This document shows positions 49,888-60,099 of a DNA stretch of 64,000 nt, in pieces. Made by a program: the position numbers and the translations under genes. This DNA is from Beroe ovata (Eukaryota; Ctenophora; Nuda; Beroida; Beroidae). The DNA is taken from the NCBI GenBank assembly GCA_946803715.1, contig CAMPET010000068.1:77276-141275 (forward strand), written 5' to 3'. Positions within the stretch are counted from its first letter, which is position 1; each line of letters opens with the position of its first letter. A model generated the notes under the pieces. It was not told where the DNA came from and ran no database searches. It saw only the letters and a program-made list of their open reading frames with translations.

Positions 49888-50366
49888 GACGGATTATTAT
49901 AGCTAGGAAAAAACTTGCTGCCAGCACAATAATAGGGCACAAGTTATAACAACAAAGATGAAAACGTTGTATACTTACTGTGACAGGTAGAACAAACAAA
50001 CATATTTCACTTCCTACATACACTATACAGCAAATCTTTATAGGGTGTGACATCAAGGTGAGTGTTGACTTGTATTCCAATTAAGCAATTATGTCACGGT
50101 TATTACATGGGCTATACCATCATGTTTCATTACGGTTTATCAGCTGTTTCTCCTGGTAAGTATCAGCAGTTACAGGAATCCTGATCTCATAGAAAACTGT
50201 GGATTTGATGAATATGTCCTAGACTGTCCTGGATTTTCATCTTTCCTTTAAAACCAAGCAGTATCTGCAAAATACATGCAAAAATACGTACCTCTTCAGA
50301 ATTACCCAATATGAAGTTTGGGTAGGTACTACCCATTGGGTAGGTCATATTTGTCAGGTTCGCAAG

Positions 50367-51293
50367 TCACTCCATGGTCTGAACCTCAATCTTAGACAAA
50401 TCCTCAGCCCATCCTGCATCTTGACAAATCTCTGAAACAATGTCATCGCAGTAGCCTTGAAGGAACAAATCCTGAGAACCCGAAAAGTCAACATTTCTGG
50501 AAAGTGATAGCAACCACCCAACAACACCTTCAACTTTTCCTGGACTAGTTTTATTTATATAGATTCTTGGAACGCCAGGCTTTGTTCTTGTTATGAGGGT
50601 GTTAAAGGGACTGACTGCTAGAGATGTCCCTATTACAATGAGCAAGTCACATGAAGAAAAGTCATCTGATAAGCTGTCATGAAATCTTTTAGGCAATTGT
50701 TCTCCAAACAAAACAATATCTGGTTTCACCACATTCTTGCAAGAATCACATTTAGGCACACCTTCATTGGATTCAGGAGAAAATATTTCCTTTTTCAGCC
50801 AGGCCAAGTCATAGTCTTTCTTACATTTTTCATTTGTACAATGGCTTGTTTGGAAACTTCCATGAGCCTCAATCACATCCTCTGATGATAGACCACCAAG
50901 AAACTCAAGGGCATCAATGTTTTGAGTGTAAACACGTTTCAACATTCCTTTATCTTTGAGCAAGGTCATAAACTTGTGGGTAGTAGTTGGTGTGAGTTTA
51001 GATGGGTACAGATCACGGCACAAGCTATAAAAGGGAAGAGGATTCATCTTGAAATACTCCCCACAGAAAACTGCCTGCGGATATGGCAAGTCATATTTGC
51101 GTAACTTGAAATAGAGACCAGCAGATGGTGATCTAAAGTCTGGAATACCAGCAGCAGTAGAAATCCCTGCACCACACATAACAATCACATTTTTGTATGA
51201 TTGTGATACAAGATTTGATATTAACTTGTCTCTGTTCAGTTGATTTGCTCCTACACTTTCATGATCTATAAATGTTGACAATGCTGTACCCAT
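50367..51293 (-). CDS. Class I sirtuin deacylase (SIRT2/SIRT3-like), single exon
   Basis: NAD-dependent protein lysine deacylase. The 308-residue frame has the NAD-binding GAGISTAAGIPDFRSP (41-56), TQNID (123-127), the catalytic His in EAHGSF (His144), a zinc ribbon with Cys152, Cys157, Cys182 and Cys185, PDIVLFGEQLP (191-201) and VIGTSLAVSPF (220-230). This is the SIRT1-3 class pattern and is closest in layout to SIRT2/SIRT3. There is no mitochondrial-type presequence: the N-terminus MGTALSTF has Gly2 and Ser6, an N-myristoylation-like pattern. The gene has no introns. An acceptor-like ATTTTAG lies 9 nt before the ATG, and the RhoGEF start follows 480 bp after the stop on the same strand. 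The 15 residues after the sirtuin core are acidic and unremarkable. Confidence 0.94.
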   Translation of the reverse strand: MGTALSTFIDHESVGANQLNRDKLISNLVSQSYKNVIVMCGAGISTAAGIPDFRSPSAGLYFKLRKYDLPYPQAVFCGEYFKMNPLPFYSLCRDLYPSKLTPTTTHKFMTLLKDKGMLKRVYTQNIDALEFLGGLSSEDVIEAHGSFQTSHCTNEKCKKDYDLAWLKKEIFSPESNEGVPKCDSCKNVVKPDIVLFGEQLPKRFHDSLSDDFSSCDLLIVIGTSLAVSPFNTLITRTKPGVPRIYINKTSPGKVEGVVGWLLSLSRNVDFSGSQDLFLQGYCDDIVSEICQDAGWAEDLSKIEVQTME

Positions 51294-51689
51294 GACATTG
51301 GACTAAAATGAATGTTTTTGTCAGAGGATAAGATATTACCAACAAAATATCCAGCAAGTGAAACAACCTATAACAAAAGTATAAGGGAACTAACACACCA
51401 CCTAGTATCAAATTGTTTGGAATATTGTTCATTATGCAAAGAACTGTATACTTCACAAAGTAAAATTGCTGTTGTGATATAACTCCCTTGTCAATCAGAC
51501 TTTGGATCTGCTGGCTAATTTAACTCTCTTGGGACAATATACTGTATGAGTAACCTGTAACTTGGTATTGGGTAACTGGGTTTGTCGTTTGAGATTCCCA
51601 GTAACCCAGCATGAAAATTTGAGCAAGATTGTATTAACTTTTTACTATACCTTAGGTCATCATACATGTATACATGCACCTTTACACTT

Positions 51690-51795
51690 CATCGAAGGTC
51701 AAAACAGTTTCCTGTTTCACTGTTTCAGCCTTCGATAAAGACGCGCGCAAGAAACAGTGGACATCGGTCATCGACAGATAACTATAACATCCGGC
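51690..51795. mobile_element. Degenerate copy of the GC-rich hairpin element
   Basis: An imperfect stem CTTCATCGAAGG / CCTTCGATAAAG is followed by ACGCGCGCAAGAAACAGTGG and the family end CAGATAACTATAACATCCGGC, with a small insertion in the right arm. Confidence 0.65.
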
Positions 51796-52304
51796 ACGCC
51801 AGAACAAATCCGGCCCAGCTGAGATAAAAGGAGCTCTACAACTGTTAGAGACAAAGCCAAGCAAAATAGCCGCTATGTATGTGGATTGAATCGGTTGTCC
51901 AGCATTGCATCGGCATCGCCAATTCTCCTGACAGCTGACGCGGACGGGCAATGCTCGAACATGGAATATAGTCGGAAGCCGCGGGAATATGCCGCCTGGG
52001 CGCCTGAGCGTTCGCGCGCGAGCAAACGAAATTATGCACGCGCGCAAACACGAAAAGTTCGACACTAACTGCTGAAAAGTGACTTTTATCTAAACTGGGA
52101 TTCGCGCGTTACTGTCATGCTGAGCACTCTCAATTCAATATTATTTTGGTTATAATTAAAACTGCTGATGTTGCTGCTATGGAAATGACATAAACATATC
52201 CTGTAAGGGAACGTAAAAACAGCAAACCAACACAAACCATTAATAGTATTAGTGCCTAGAAACCGGACAAAATTGTATAGTGATCATGATGATAAACTTC
52301 GATT

Positions 52305-52811
52305 TTGGAGATTCTTGCTGTTTCGAAATATCCTGTATCCGTTCAGTACTCGAAAGTCCTTGTTCTACAAACAACAACGTGGACCTCTTACCAAGATAAA
52401 GTAAAAGGTTTCGTCATGATTATTCTAATATTCTTGGAACCCCAAATGAACCATCAAATGAATGTATACGTTTCACTCATCAATTTCCAGTTTACTCTTA
52501 TCTACCAAGATAAATGTTCTGTCTCAAGATATAATTTCATCGAACTCAATGTTCAAGATGTCATTGGTAAAACAATATTAAAAGAAATATTTGCAAGGGT
52601 TTTGTCATATTTGTCAAGATTCAATCAGTTTCAACAGATTAATCTTACCACTGTCCACTCTCGAACATGCGGTTTTTGTGTATTCAGTATTGCAACTGCA
52701 TCTTCACGTACATATCGTATCGACTATTTCAATAGTGGTAGTGAGAATGCCGTGTCATTTCAGCTAATGGATTCAGCGTATGTCCAGGGCGAACCACATA
52801 ACTCACTCTGA
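52305..52811 (+). CDS. Unrecognised 168-codon open frame
   Basis: A plus-strand frame of 168 codons in a repeat-rich gap. It contains a hydrophobic stretch (FVMIILIFLE) and ends AYVQGEPHNSL. I recognise no family or motif, see no splice context, and all neighbouring genes are on the minus strand. It could be a single-exon gene, an element remnant, or chance. Confidence 0.2.
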   Translation: MEILAVSKYPVSVQYSKVLVLQTTTWTSYQDKVKGFVMIILIFLEPQMNHQMNVYVSLINFQFTLIYQDKCSVSRYNFIELNVQDVIGKTILKEIFARVLSYLSRFNQFQQINLTTVHSRTCGFCVFSIATASSRTYRIDYFNSGSENAVSFQLMDSAYVQGEPHNSL

Positions 52812-53251
52812 AATAACATAATATGACCTAACGTTGATTCACAACTCACACACGCGTCTTGTAAAGCTATGCAACTTGTCAATGGCAACTTTTCATGAAT
52901 CATTTTATGACACATGACGTTGGTTCACAACTCACACAATGGAACAAACAATGAGCTTTGCACAGAAATGAGGGCCGTATTAATAGACCGTTATGATAAA
53001 AACGGTCTATTGATACTGGTATGATAGCCGTAGAGAGGCTTATAATGGTTGCAGGACGTCCAATATCAGGTGAAAATAGAGAATGGTATTCTTGGGGTCC
53101 CAAATGTTTTTGATCACGTGACATCGATTGACAGATGAGAACAAAGATGTAACCTATGAAAATACTGAAATGCTGCCACATTATCAAAAATATTATCTAC
53201 CTATCAGTCTGCATGGTGTCACCAAAAGGCCGTAAAACGCCGCTCGATGGT

Positions 53252-54187
53252 TCTCAGCCTATCTTGGCCCATTTTCCCGTTATGGATGTCCAAGACACAT
53301 AGTTTTCACGTTTTGTAAGCACTGTGGGTACAAACATGCCACATGGGTACTACATGCAACATGAAACATCGCGTATTCAAGTAAACAAGACATAAGCTTA
53401 CATTGGATATCATTCTTGCTGTCTACATACAAGCCTATACCTAATAATCGGTTAAAAGACGGTGATTTAAAGTGCTGGTGGAAATTACAATTGGTAGGTG
53501 TAAAATACAATGTTGAATCGAGCTGAATCGAGCTGAATGTGGTGAAAATACTCGAACTTACGATAGACATTTCATCACTATCCTTTCTCCCAAGAGCTAC
53601 TGGTTCATCTAACAGCTGTTGGGGCAACCTGAATGCAGCCCTACAGGGAAAAGGTCACACATAATGAATTTTCCCAAATTTTTAGTAGGGGGCATAAATG
53701 GGGCACAAAGGGGGCAATAAAGGGGCACAAAGAGGGCACAATAGTTCTCAGCCCATCTTGGCCCATTTTCCCGTAATGGATGTCCAAGACACATAGTTTT
53801 CACGTTTTGTAAGCACTGTGGGTACAAACATGGGTACTACATGCAACATGAAACACCGCGTATTCAAGTAAACAAGACATAAGCTTACATTGGATATCAT
53901 TCTTGCTGTCGACATACAAGCCTATAATAATCGGTTAAAAGACGGTGATTTAAAGTGCTGATTGGAAGTTACAATTGGTAGGTGTAAAATACAATGAGCT
54001 GAATCGAGCTGAATCGTTCGTTATACGTGGTGAAAATAAAATACTCGAACTTACGATAGACATTTCGTCACTATCCTTCCTCCCAAGAGCTACTGGTTCA
54101 TCTAACAGCTGTTGGGGCAACCTGAATGCAGCCCTGCAGGAAAAAGGTCACATATAATGAATTCTCCCCAATTGTTAGTAGGGGGTC
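53252..54187. repeat. ~440-bp direct duplication
   Basis: Copy 1 (about 53252-53693) and copy 2 (about 53746-54187) run in parallel from TCTTGGCCCATTTTCCCGT to TTAGTAGGGGG with small indels. Between them is a G-rich stretch of GGGGCACAAAG units. No gene is supported in either copy. Confidence 0.85.
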
Positions 54188-54384
54188 AGTAGGGGGTCAT
54201 TGATATACTTTCATACGACCCATTATACAGTGAAGATTGGTGAAGATTGAGGAGGAATTGAAATAGATTTGTTTTCACTGTATGAGTAATCTGTCGCTCT
54301 AAAACCATAGGACTCACCGTATGTCTGTACACTTACTCATTGGTGTCCCCCGAACTCACATAAGTCGTTCTATAAACATAGGAC

Positions 54385-56764
54385 TCACATAAGTTGTCGT
54401 GTGTGTATCTGTTCTTCTACAGCAGGCGGATCATCCACTGGCTCCTCAAAGAATATGGTGTTGCAGGCACTGAACACTCTCTTGCTGGGGGAGGAGGAGG
54501 GTGGGCGACCTCCTGCCCTCTGTACTGGACTGAACACTTCCTCCCTCAGAATTAAATCCTCGCTCTGCAAGTGTTTTATCTAGTACCCGTTAGTATGATA
54601 GAGGTGTAATTGGAAATTTGAGTTCTAACCGGGAGGCGAGAGACTTGATATGAATTATCGATTACAATCTTTGTTCAGACTGTGTTTAGTAACACCCTTG
54701 TCTAAATATGTCGATACAGTGTGATTGTCACCTGCTGTGATGAGAATATTCTCACTAGCTGTGATGAGAATATTCTCACTAGCTGTGAGGAGAATTTTCT
54801 CACCAGCTGTGAGGAGAATATTCTCACCTACTGTGAGGAGAATATTCTCACCTGCTTTGTGAGGAGAAGATTCTCACCTGTTTCGTGACATGGGTGGGTG
54901 GGGGAGGAGCACCCTGTACATCTCTCACTGAACCTTCCTCCACCAGTGACACTTCATCCACCATACTCTCTACCTCCTGGAGAGAATATACAGGAGCAGG
55001 TGGAACATTGGTGACAGGGGAAAATAAATCAATTAAACACTAGAATTTCAGAGCTCTATTGAAAGTTGTTCATTCCATATAGCTACAACGAGAGTGCTGG
55101 CGAGAGTGTGCAACTGACTGATTCAGTCTACACCCGTCACAAAATGATCAGTTGTTTTCATGTGATGAATAGGAGGAATGACTATTCACTTACCATGTGT
55201 CCATCTCTCCATGAGGCAAGTTCCGTTAAGTTGCAACTGGCAGTCACTATCGAGCATCGATCAGTCTCAACATTTCTATCCTCAATCCCATCTGCGTCCG
55301 GACAACTAGCTGAAGCAACATCGTCTTTGCACCCATCATCCAGCTGCTGCCCAGAGTCTGAGTTCATGATTTGTGTCTCTTCTGCGACATCAGCTGTAAC
55401 AGTACCCGCTTTTCCTTCAACACCATCGTCTTCAGTGGCTTTCACACTGACAAATTCTTCATTCATACCATCATCATTGATAGACTTGTCTTCAAGCGAG
55501 TTTTTATCCTCATTTTCCTTGCCGACACCGTGCTCTGAATCATTCATTTTCGTTTTGAAACCCGATTTTGGTGATTTGTCACTTTCTGAGCCACTTTCTT
55601 CCGCTCCACTTTTCTCTTTCTTTTTCTCTTTCTTTTTCTTTTTCTTCTCCTTTTTCTCATCTTTCTGATCATTTCTACTTCCATCTGAGCTATGCCTTTC
55701 ATCACCCATCTTTGTCATTTCTTCATGATTATCCTCCTGTTGTTTGCTTTTAACAGTGACTGAACTGTCAGAGGACGCCTTCCTATCGCGGCCTGGTGAT
55801 GATGAATGGTTAAATAGGAGAAGTCAATGCTATTGAGAATGAGTACCAGCTACCTAAATATAAATTCAAAAGCATCACGGTAGAGAACTGAAGCAATGAA
55901 AATAACATTCCAAATAGCAAATTACCAAAATTGAAGATGCTCTGAACATTCGCCACATACTGCTGAGATACTATCACTGCTTCAGAATTTTCATCAGCGA
56001 TTTCATCAACCTGGTCAGCGGTGTCATTCTCAGGATCATGGGAGTTTTTAGTTTCTGACGCGCAGTCTGCAATTGCACCAACAGCTCCAACATCAACAAT
56101 CAATTTACTTTCTTCACAGTTTGTGTCTTCGACTTTGTCAACAATACTTGTCTGGCTTGGTTCCACAAGTGATGTAGCTGAAGCTGTTGCAGAAACTGGT
56201 CTTGGGGATGGAATTTTTATGGCAGCTGGAGATGAGGAGTGAACAGTGGTCACAGCAAGTCGTTTTTGATTTGGCTTCTTCAGATCAACTGAGCCTGGAA
56301 TTCCAGATACTGATACCAACTCTCAGGACAATTGGTAGTTTCAAAATCGTAGTTAAAATCAGTTTTACTTACCCTTGATCAAGCGAGGTTTAGGATTAGC
56401 AGATTTAGGCAACACACGCTCGAGACTTTGTCGAATGTCTATTGCCTGCCCTTCACAACCCATTCCCTTCTTTCCTGTGACTGTTTTTGAACGAACTGGA
56501 CCATCATAAGCAGTTGCTGACTTCTTTGTGGCCAGATCTTCTCCTTTCTCCTGTAGCACATCATCACCAATAATTACCATGATACCTACCATTCTTTCTA
56601 CAATTTTAACATCGCTAAACTCATTTCTAACAAATTCAGACCTGCAAAAGTGAGATAAGATATTTTACTGGATATTCTGGTTTCTTGTTAATCACATGTC
56701 TCATCATCTCTTCAAAGAGAACTTCAATATTCTTTTCTTTGATGTACTGCCTTGTTGTTGACAT
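54385..56764 (-). CDS. RIIa-type docking domain protein with charged tail
   Basis: Six exons keep frame: 56764-56642, 56550-56373, 56309-55926, 55792-55194, 54976-54878 and 54564-54385 (TGA), about 520 residues. The first exon, MSTTRQYIKEKNIEVLFEEM then MRHVINKKPEYPVKYLISLL, has the pattern of the RIIa dimerisation/docking fold (two amphipathic helices with the KPxxPxxYL motif) found in PKA regulatory subunits and many cilium/flagellum proteins. The rest is low-complexity: SPAAIKIPSPRPV, then a Lys/Glu run (KKEKKKKKKEKKKEK, about 55.65 kb), acidic Ser-rich sequence, then PPPPTHV and the final DDPPAVEEQIHTRQLM. I do not recognise the full-length family. An acceptor-like TTAG lies 5 nt before the ATG, and BBIP1 ends 438 bp upstream on the same strand. 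Confidence 0.72.
54728..54880. repeat. ~25-bp array carrying repeated 5' splice sites
   Basis: Six units of CTGTGAGGAGAATATTCTCAC(C/T) lie in the last intron of the RIIa-domain gene. On the minus strand each unit reads GGTGAGAATATTCTCCTCAC or AGTGAGAA..., i.e. a copy of the real donor ACAG|GTGAGAAT at 54877. Each unit also has an internal GAGAATATTCTC palindrome and an acceptor-like CTCCTCACAG. Confidence 0.85.
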
Positions 56765-57202
56765 TTTGACTAACAGTAGGCAATGATAAAGTAAATAGTA
56801 TTTATGAAGCAAAAGGTGATTGTTAAACTTTTAGGTTTCCCAGTCACTTCAGGTTTTCAAGAATGAACATGGGAACATGGAATGGATCAAAAGCTTAGAA
56901 CCACAGCCCCTCAATGAAACGATAGATAAAACCAATGAAGTCATTTCAATAGTTCTGCTTATCTGTTACCACGCCCCTGTGGTATGCTCATATTCAATAT
57001 TATACAAAGCATTAAATAATGAGCTAAATTGATTCAAACGGCACTGATGATTCCTGTGAAGTTCAGCTTCACTTCATTATATGAAACAGATGTAGGACAG
57101 GAGTCTCAATTTATTAATTATTTCCAATCTCTTTGAAAATTTCGAATTAATATAGATCAAGATTTCAAATATCCATGACATTGGTAGCGCCTAATATAAT
57201 TT

Positions 57203-57424
57203 TCAGTAGGAGGTCTGGTTATCATTTGCTTCATTTGCTTGCATTTGTTGTTTCACCAGTTCCTGTGCATCCTTTTGGATTTTCTCCATTTGTTCAAGAG
57301 CAATGCTCTTCAGTGGCATAATTCGCGGTTTACAGAGAACCATCTGACTATTTTCTTCAAAGTAGAGTACACCTTTCTTTGGAAGAACTTCAGGAAGAGT
57401 TGCTGCTGAATTCTTGTCAGCCAT
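57203..57424 (-). CDS. BBIP1: BBSome-interacting protein 1
   Basis: Small BBSome subunit (BBS18/BBIP10) needed for ciliary membrane-protein traffic. The reading frame from MADKNSAATLPEVLPKKGVL gives 73 residues, close to the 70-90 usual for the family. Diagnostic matches to the family are EVLPKKGVLYFEE, QMVLCKPRIMPLKSIALEQM and a C-terminal Gln-rich helix (EKIQKDAQELVKQQ). The open frame continues upstream to 57463, but a clear acceptor TTATCACAG lies 4 nt before the chosen ATG, so the upstream part is probably intron. Single coding exon. Confidence 0.9.
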   Translation of the reverse strand: MADKNSAATLPEVLPKKGVLYFEENSQMVLCKPRIMPLKSIALEQMEKIQKDAQELVKQQMQANEANDNQTSY

Positions 57425-57463
57425 TTGCCTGTGATAAGTGAGACATGAAAATATGATAATCAT

Positions 57464-58300
57464 TCACCCATAACTGAATAGAATTTGTTAGTTTCGATCC
57501 TTCATCCTGATTGAAGCTCTACAATATACAAAGTTCTTAGGGGTTTTTACTACCATAACTCAACAATGCCTAGCCTAGTTGCCGTAACAGCACTATTTAG
57601 CCCTTCAACTTGGCCTGTTTTCTCCATCCAGATCCCAAAGCTTTATGCAGGGCAGGAATAACCTCGCCCTCTCTAGACATGATAATTAGTTTAGATACAG
57701 ATCAAAGATAGGCAGACTGGAGAGCTGTTCTGTTATCATTCAGGTTTTAATTGCCTGAGTTCCCTCTGGTACACTCTATCCTTGTCAAAAAGTGAGCATC
57801 ATCTTGTGTAAACTGTTATTGCTTATGGCTGTAACTGACAACTGTGAGCACTGCATATTGAGCAACAGAGAAACTCCTACCTATACTATGTATACCTACT
57901 ATGTAGGTATCCCTAATACCTATAATACTATGTATACTACCTTAAAATCTACCGAGAACTTAGCAGAGTTGAAATTAAGATATCTGAGTTAACTTTGGAG
58001 CATGGTATTGTCATTCTGTCATCATTTGTCATTTTTGTGGCATATAGGCACAATGATGGGTGGTATTCCAGGTTCTGACTAGTATTCTGATCATCTGATC
58101 CAAATTGAAAGAGCTAAGAGCTTCATTGTGCTACAAATATGTGATCTTGTCTTTGTTCCCACATCACATGACCGACCTGCAGCCCAAGACCCTTCAGTTC
58201 ACAGAATAGAATTGGGGCCGGGGGGAGGTGCAATGCATGTACAAGTTATGCTTTCTGAAATATAAATTTTTGAAATATTGATTTTTGATCTTGCCAGATG
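57464..58300. other. Non-coding stretch, no gene seen
   Basis: Contains an AT-rich TATACCTACTATGTAGGTA stretch (about 57885-57950) and no convincing frame. It may hold the BBIP1 promoter and 5'UTR exon. Confidence 0.45.
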
Positions 58301-58389
58301 TTGTAGGATTTTACCCTACCGTCGGTGCGCGCGATTTTCAATCCGCCCCGATAAAATCCCGCCAGCAAGGGTAGGGTGAAATCCTACAA
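58301..58389. mobile_element. 89-bp element with 20-bp inverted ends
   Basis: The left arm TTGTAGGATTTTACCCTACC (58301-58320) pairs with the right arm GGTAGGGTGAAATCCTACAA (58370-58389) with one mismatch; the centre contains GCGCGCGATTTTCAATCC. It has the size and form of a MITE. Confidence 0.75.
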
Positions 58390-58439
58390 GCCAGATGCTT
58401 CTACATACTAATTTCATTACGTGACTTATCCTGCGTACT

Positions 58440-58700
58440 GACCATAATATAAATACTCCGCGCGCGATGCGCGTTTCCTTTCGCTTTCTACGGCTTTTCA
58501 GCTGTAGAAATAGGGCCGGGGCGCGCAACGTGTGCACAACATATATCATATATGTAGTATGTACCCGCCGCGTGCAGTTCGTGACATATATGTCACGAAC
58601 TGCGCGCGGCGGGGACGCGGATATCCAACTTAAAATTGAATATTCAATTTTAAGTTTCAGTTTCATCAATACTTGCTTGATAGGCATTTTTTCGTTGTTT
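58440..58700. repeat. GC-rich repeat with two long palindromes
   Basis: The first ~100 bp matches 13.23-13.35 kb in inverse orientation. It is followed by a near-perfect palindrome around CAGTTCGTGACATATATGTC (about 58564-58614) and a perfect 30-bp palindrome AACTTAAAATTGAATATTCA... at 58627-58656. Short frames across it are forced by the symmetry and are not genes. Confidence 0.75.
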
Positions 58701-59901
58701 GTAATTACTCAGTGTATTTATTGAGTATTAACCTGCGCGAATCTGACGCACATGAAGCTTGCCGAAATTGATGTTATGACTCTTCTATTCTATAATCGAT
58801 TACATTTTAGTCATAATCGATTGCATAATCGATTATGGCCTGGAACATTAACTCTGTAGAAATATATTTCATAAAAGAAAGATTCCTTGCATGTTGCAGG
58901 CATCAATCTGCAAAACTTTTCTCCAATTCTGTCCAAAATCCCTTCAGGTAACTATTGTAGTGAGCAAAAAGATCATAGTGAATGTCATCATGTCATCTGC
59001 ATCAGTCCAATACCTACTTAAGCTAATGGGGTGTGTAAACTTCCATTTGTTGAAGATCAAAACAAAATTATAGAAAGTGAGGCAAGGTCAATTGAAAAAG
59101 ACTGCACAGCATATGCAGAGATAAAACAGAAGATCTTCGGGGTACCCTGCTTCACCCTACCCGGTATATTTGAAGAATACACAAACAGAACAGGTAGAAC
59201 TCGACATAACTACTTAACTACTACCCCGAATAGAAGGCCACTCCTGAAAACCTGCTACCTTCATTTCTCTGAACTTCAGCACATGCGCTGCACATCCTTT
59301 TTTCCTTCACAAGCTACTAAATATGCGCATTTTAGACGCAGGCTCAGAGTCAAAGCTGTGCATACGTATAGTAGTATGACAAGCCTATAACTTGCCTATT
59401 ACTCGCCTATACCTCACCTATAACTCGCTTGACTCTTCTCCCTCTGCACAACTCCCCAACACCAGGAAACAACCTGGACACCCAGGAGGAGGACGAATGA
59501 CTGATAAGCAGTAACAACTTGCCATAGGGACCAAGGTAGTCAATCTTGGGAGGGGTGCCCTTGACTCAATTGACCTCGCAAGAGGTTATCATCTGCTGCT
59601 CAGGCAAGGAGACTCTATCGTCATGTGCAAGCAGATGGGTCTCAGTAGAACACTCTGTGCGGAGTGTTGCCCTCAGTAGACATTGCACCAAAAAAAAGAA
59701 AAAAAGGTCAATTGAATCAAACCCACAAACTTTCACCACAAATCTACTGATATGACAGTTTCAAGACATTATAAAAGTCTATTCTTCATGATCTCCACAA
59801 AGTGTAGTCCTTGCTTTTCAAATTTGATTGTAATAAGTAGTAATTCTAATATTTGAGTCAAAATACTACAAAAACATTCAATAAAAAGAATAAAAATGAA
59901 G
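58701..59901. other. No supported gene
   Basis: A 119-codon plus-strand frame at 59031-59390 contains EIKQKIFGVPCFTLPG, faintly like thioredoxin-fold (DsbA/GST-kappa) sequences, but has no matching neighbours or splice context. The rest shows nothing recognisable. Confidence 0.3.
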
Positions 59902-60099
59902 TCAAACATCAATTGATATTGGGCAAACATAATGTTTCATGGTTTTAAACCAAACTTCAGTGCCAATTTGAGGAAATGAAATGCATTCACATGTAATTGT
60001 TGCTTCTTCATGAATTACGTTTCTGTTTAGGGAAAATTTATCATGTGAATCAGAAATTGGAAAATGGTGCCGGAATTTGCAGGTATGTCCAGTGTTCAC
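59902..60099 (-). CDS. Possible last exon of an unidentified gene
   Basis: A 65-codon minus-strand frame ends ITCECISFPQIGTEVWFKTM then KHYVCPISIDV and a stop. It has cysteines spaced like a secreted domain, and may follow the fragments at 61.1-61.9 kb on the same strand, but I could not connect phases. Low confidence. Confidence 0.22.
   Translation of the reverse strand: MNTGHTCKFRHHFPISDSHDKFSLNRNVIHEEATITCECISFPQIGTEVWFKTMKHYVCPISIDV

Noticed and set aside
58467-58724. Frames on both strands through the palindromes
   Set aside because: Symmetry of the palindromes keeps both strands open; this is not evidence of coding.
59031-59390. 119-codon plus frame with IFGVPCF
   Set aside because: The weak similarity to thioredoxin-fold proteins rests on one short motif, with no supporting exon; it is left as an unproven frame.
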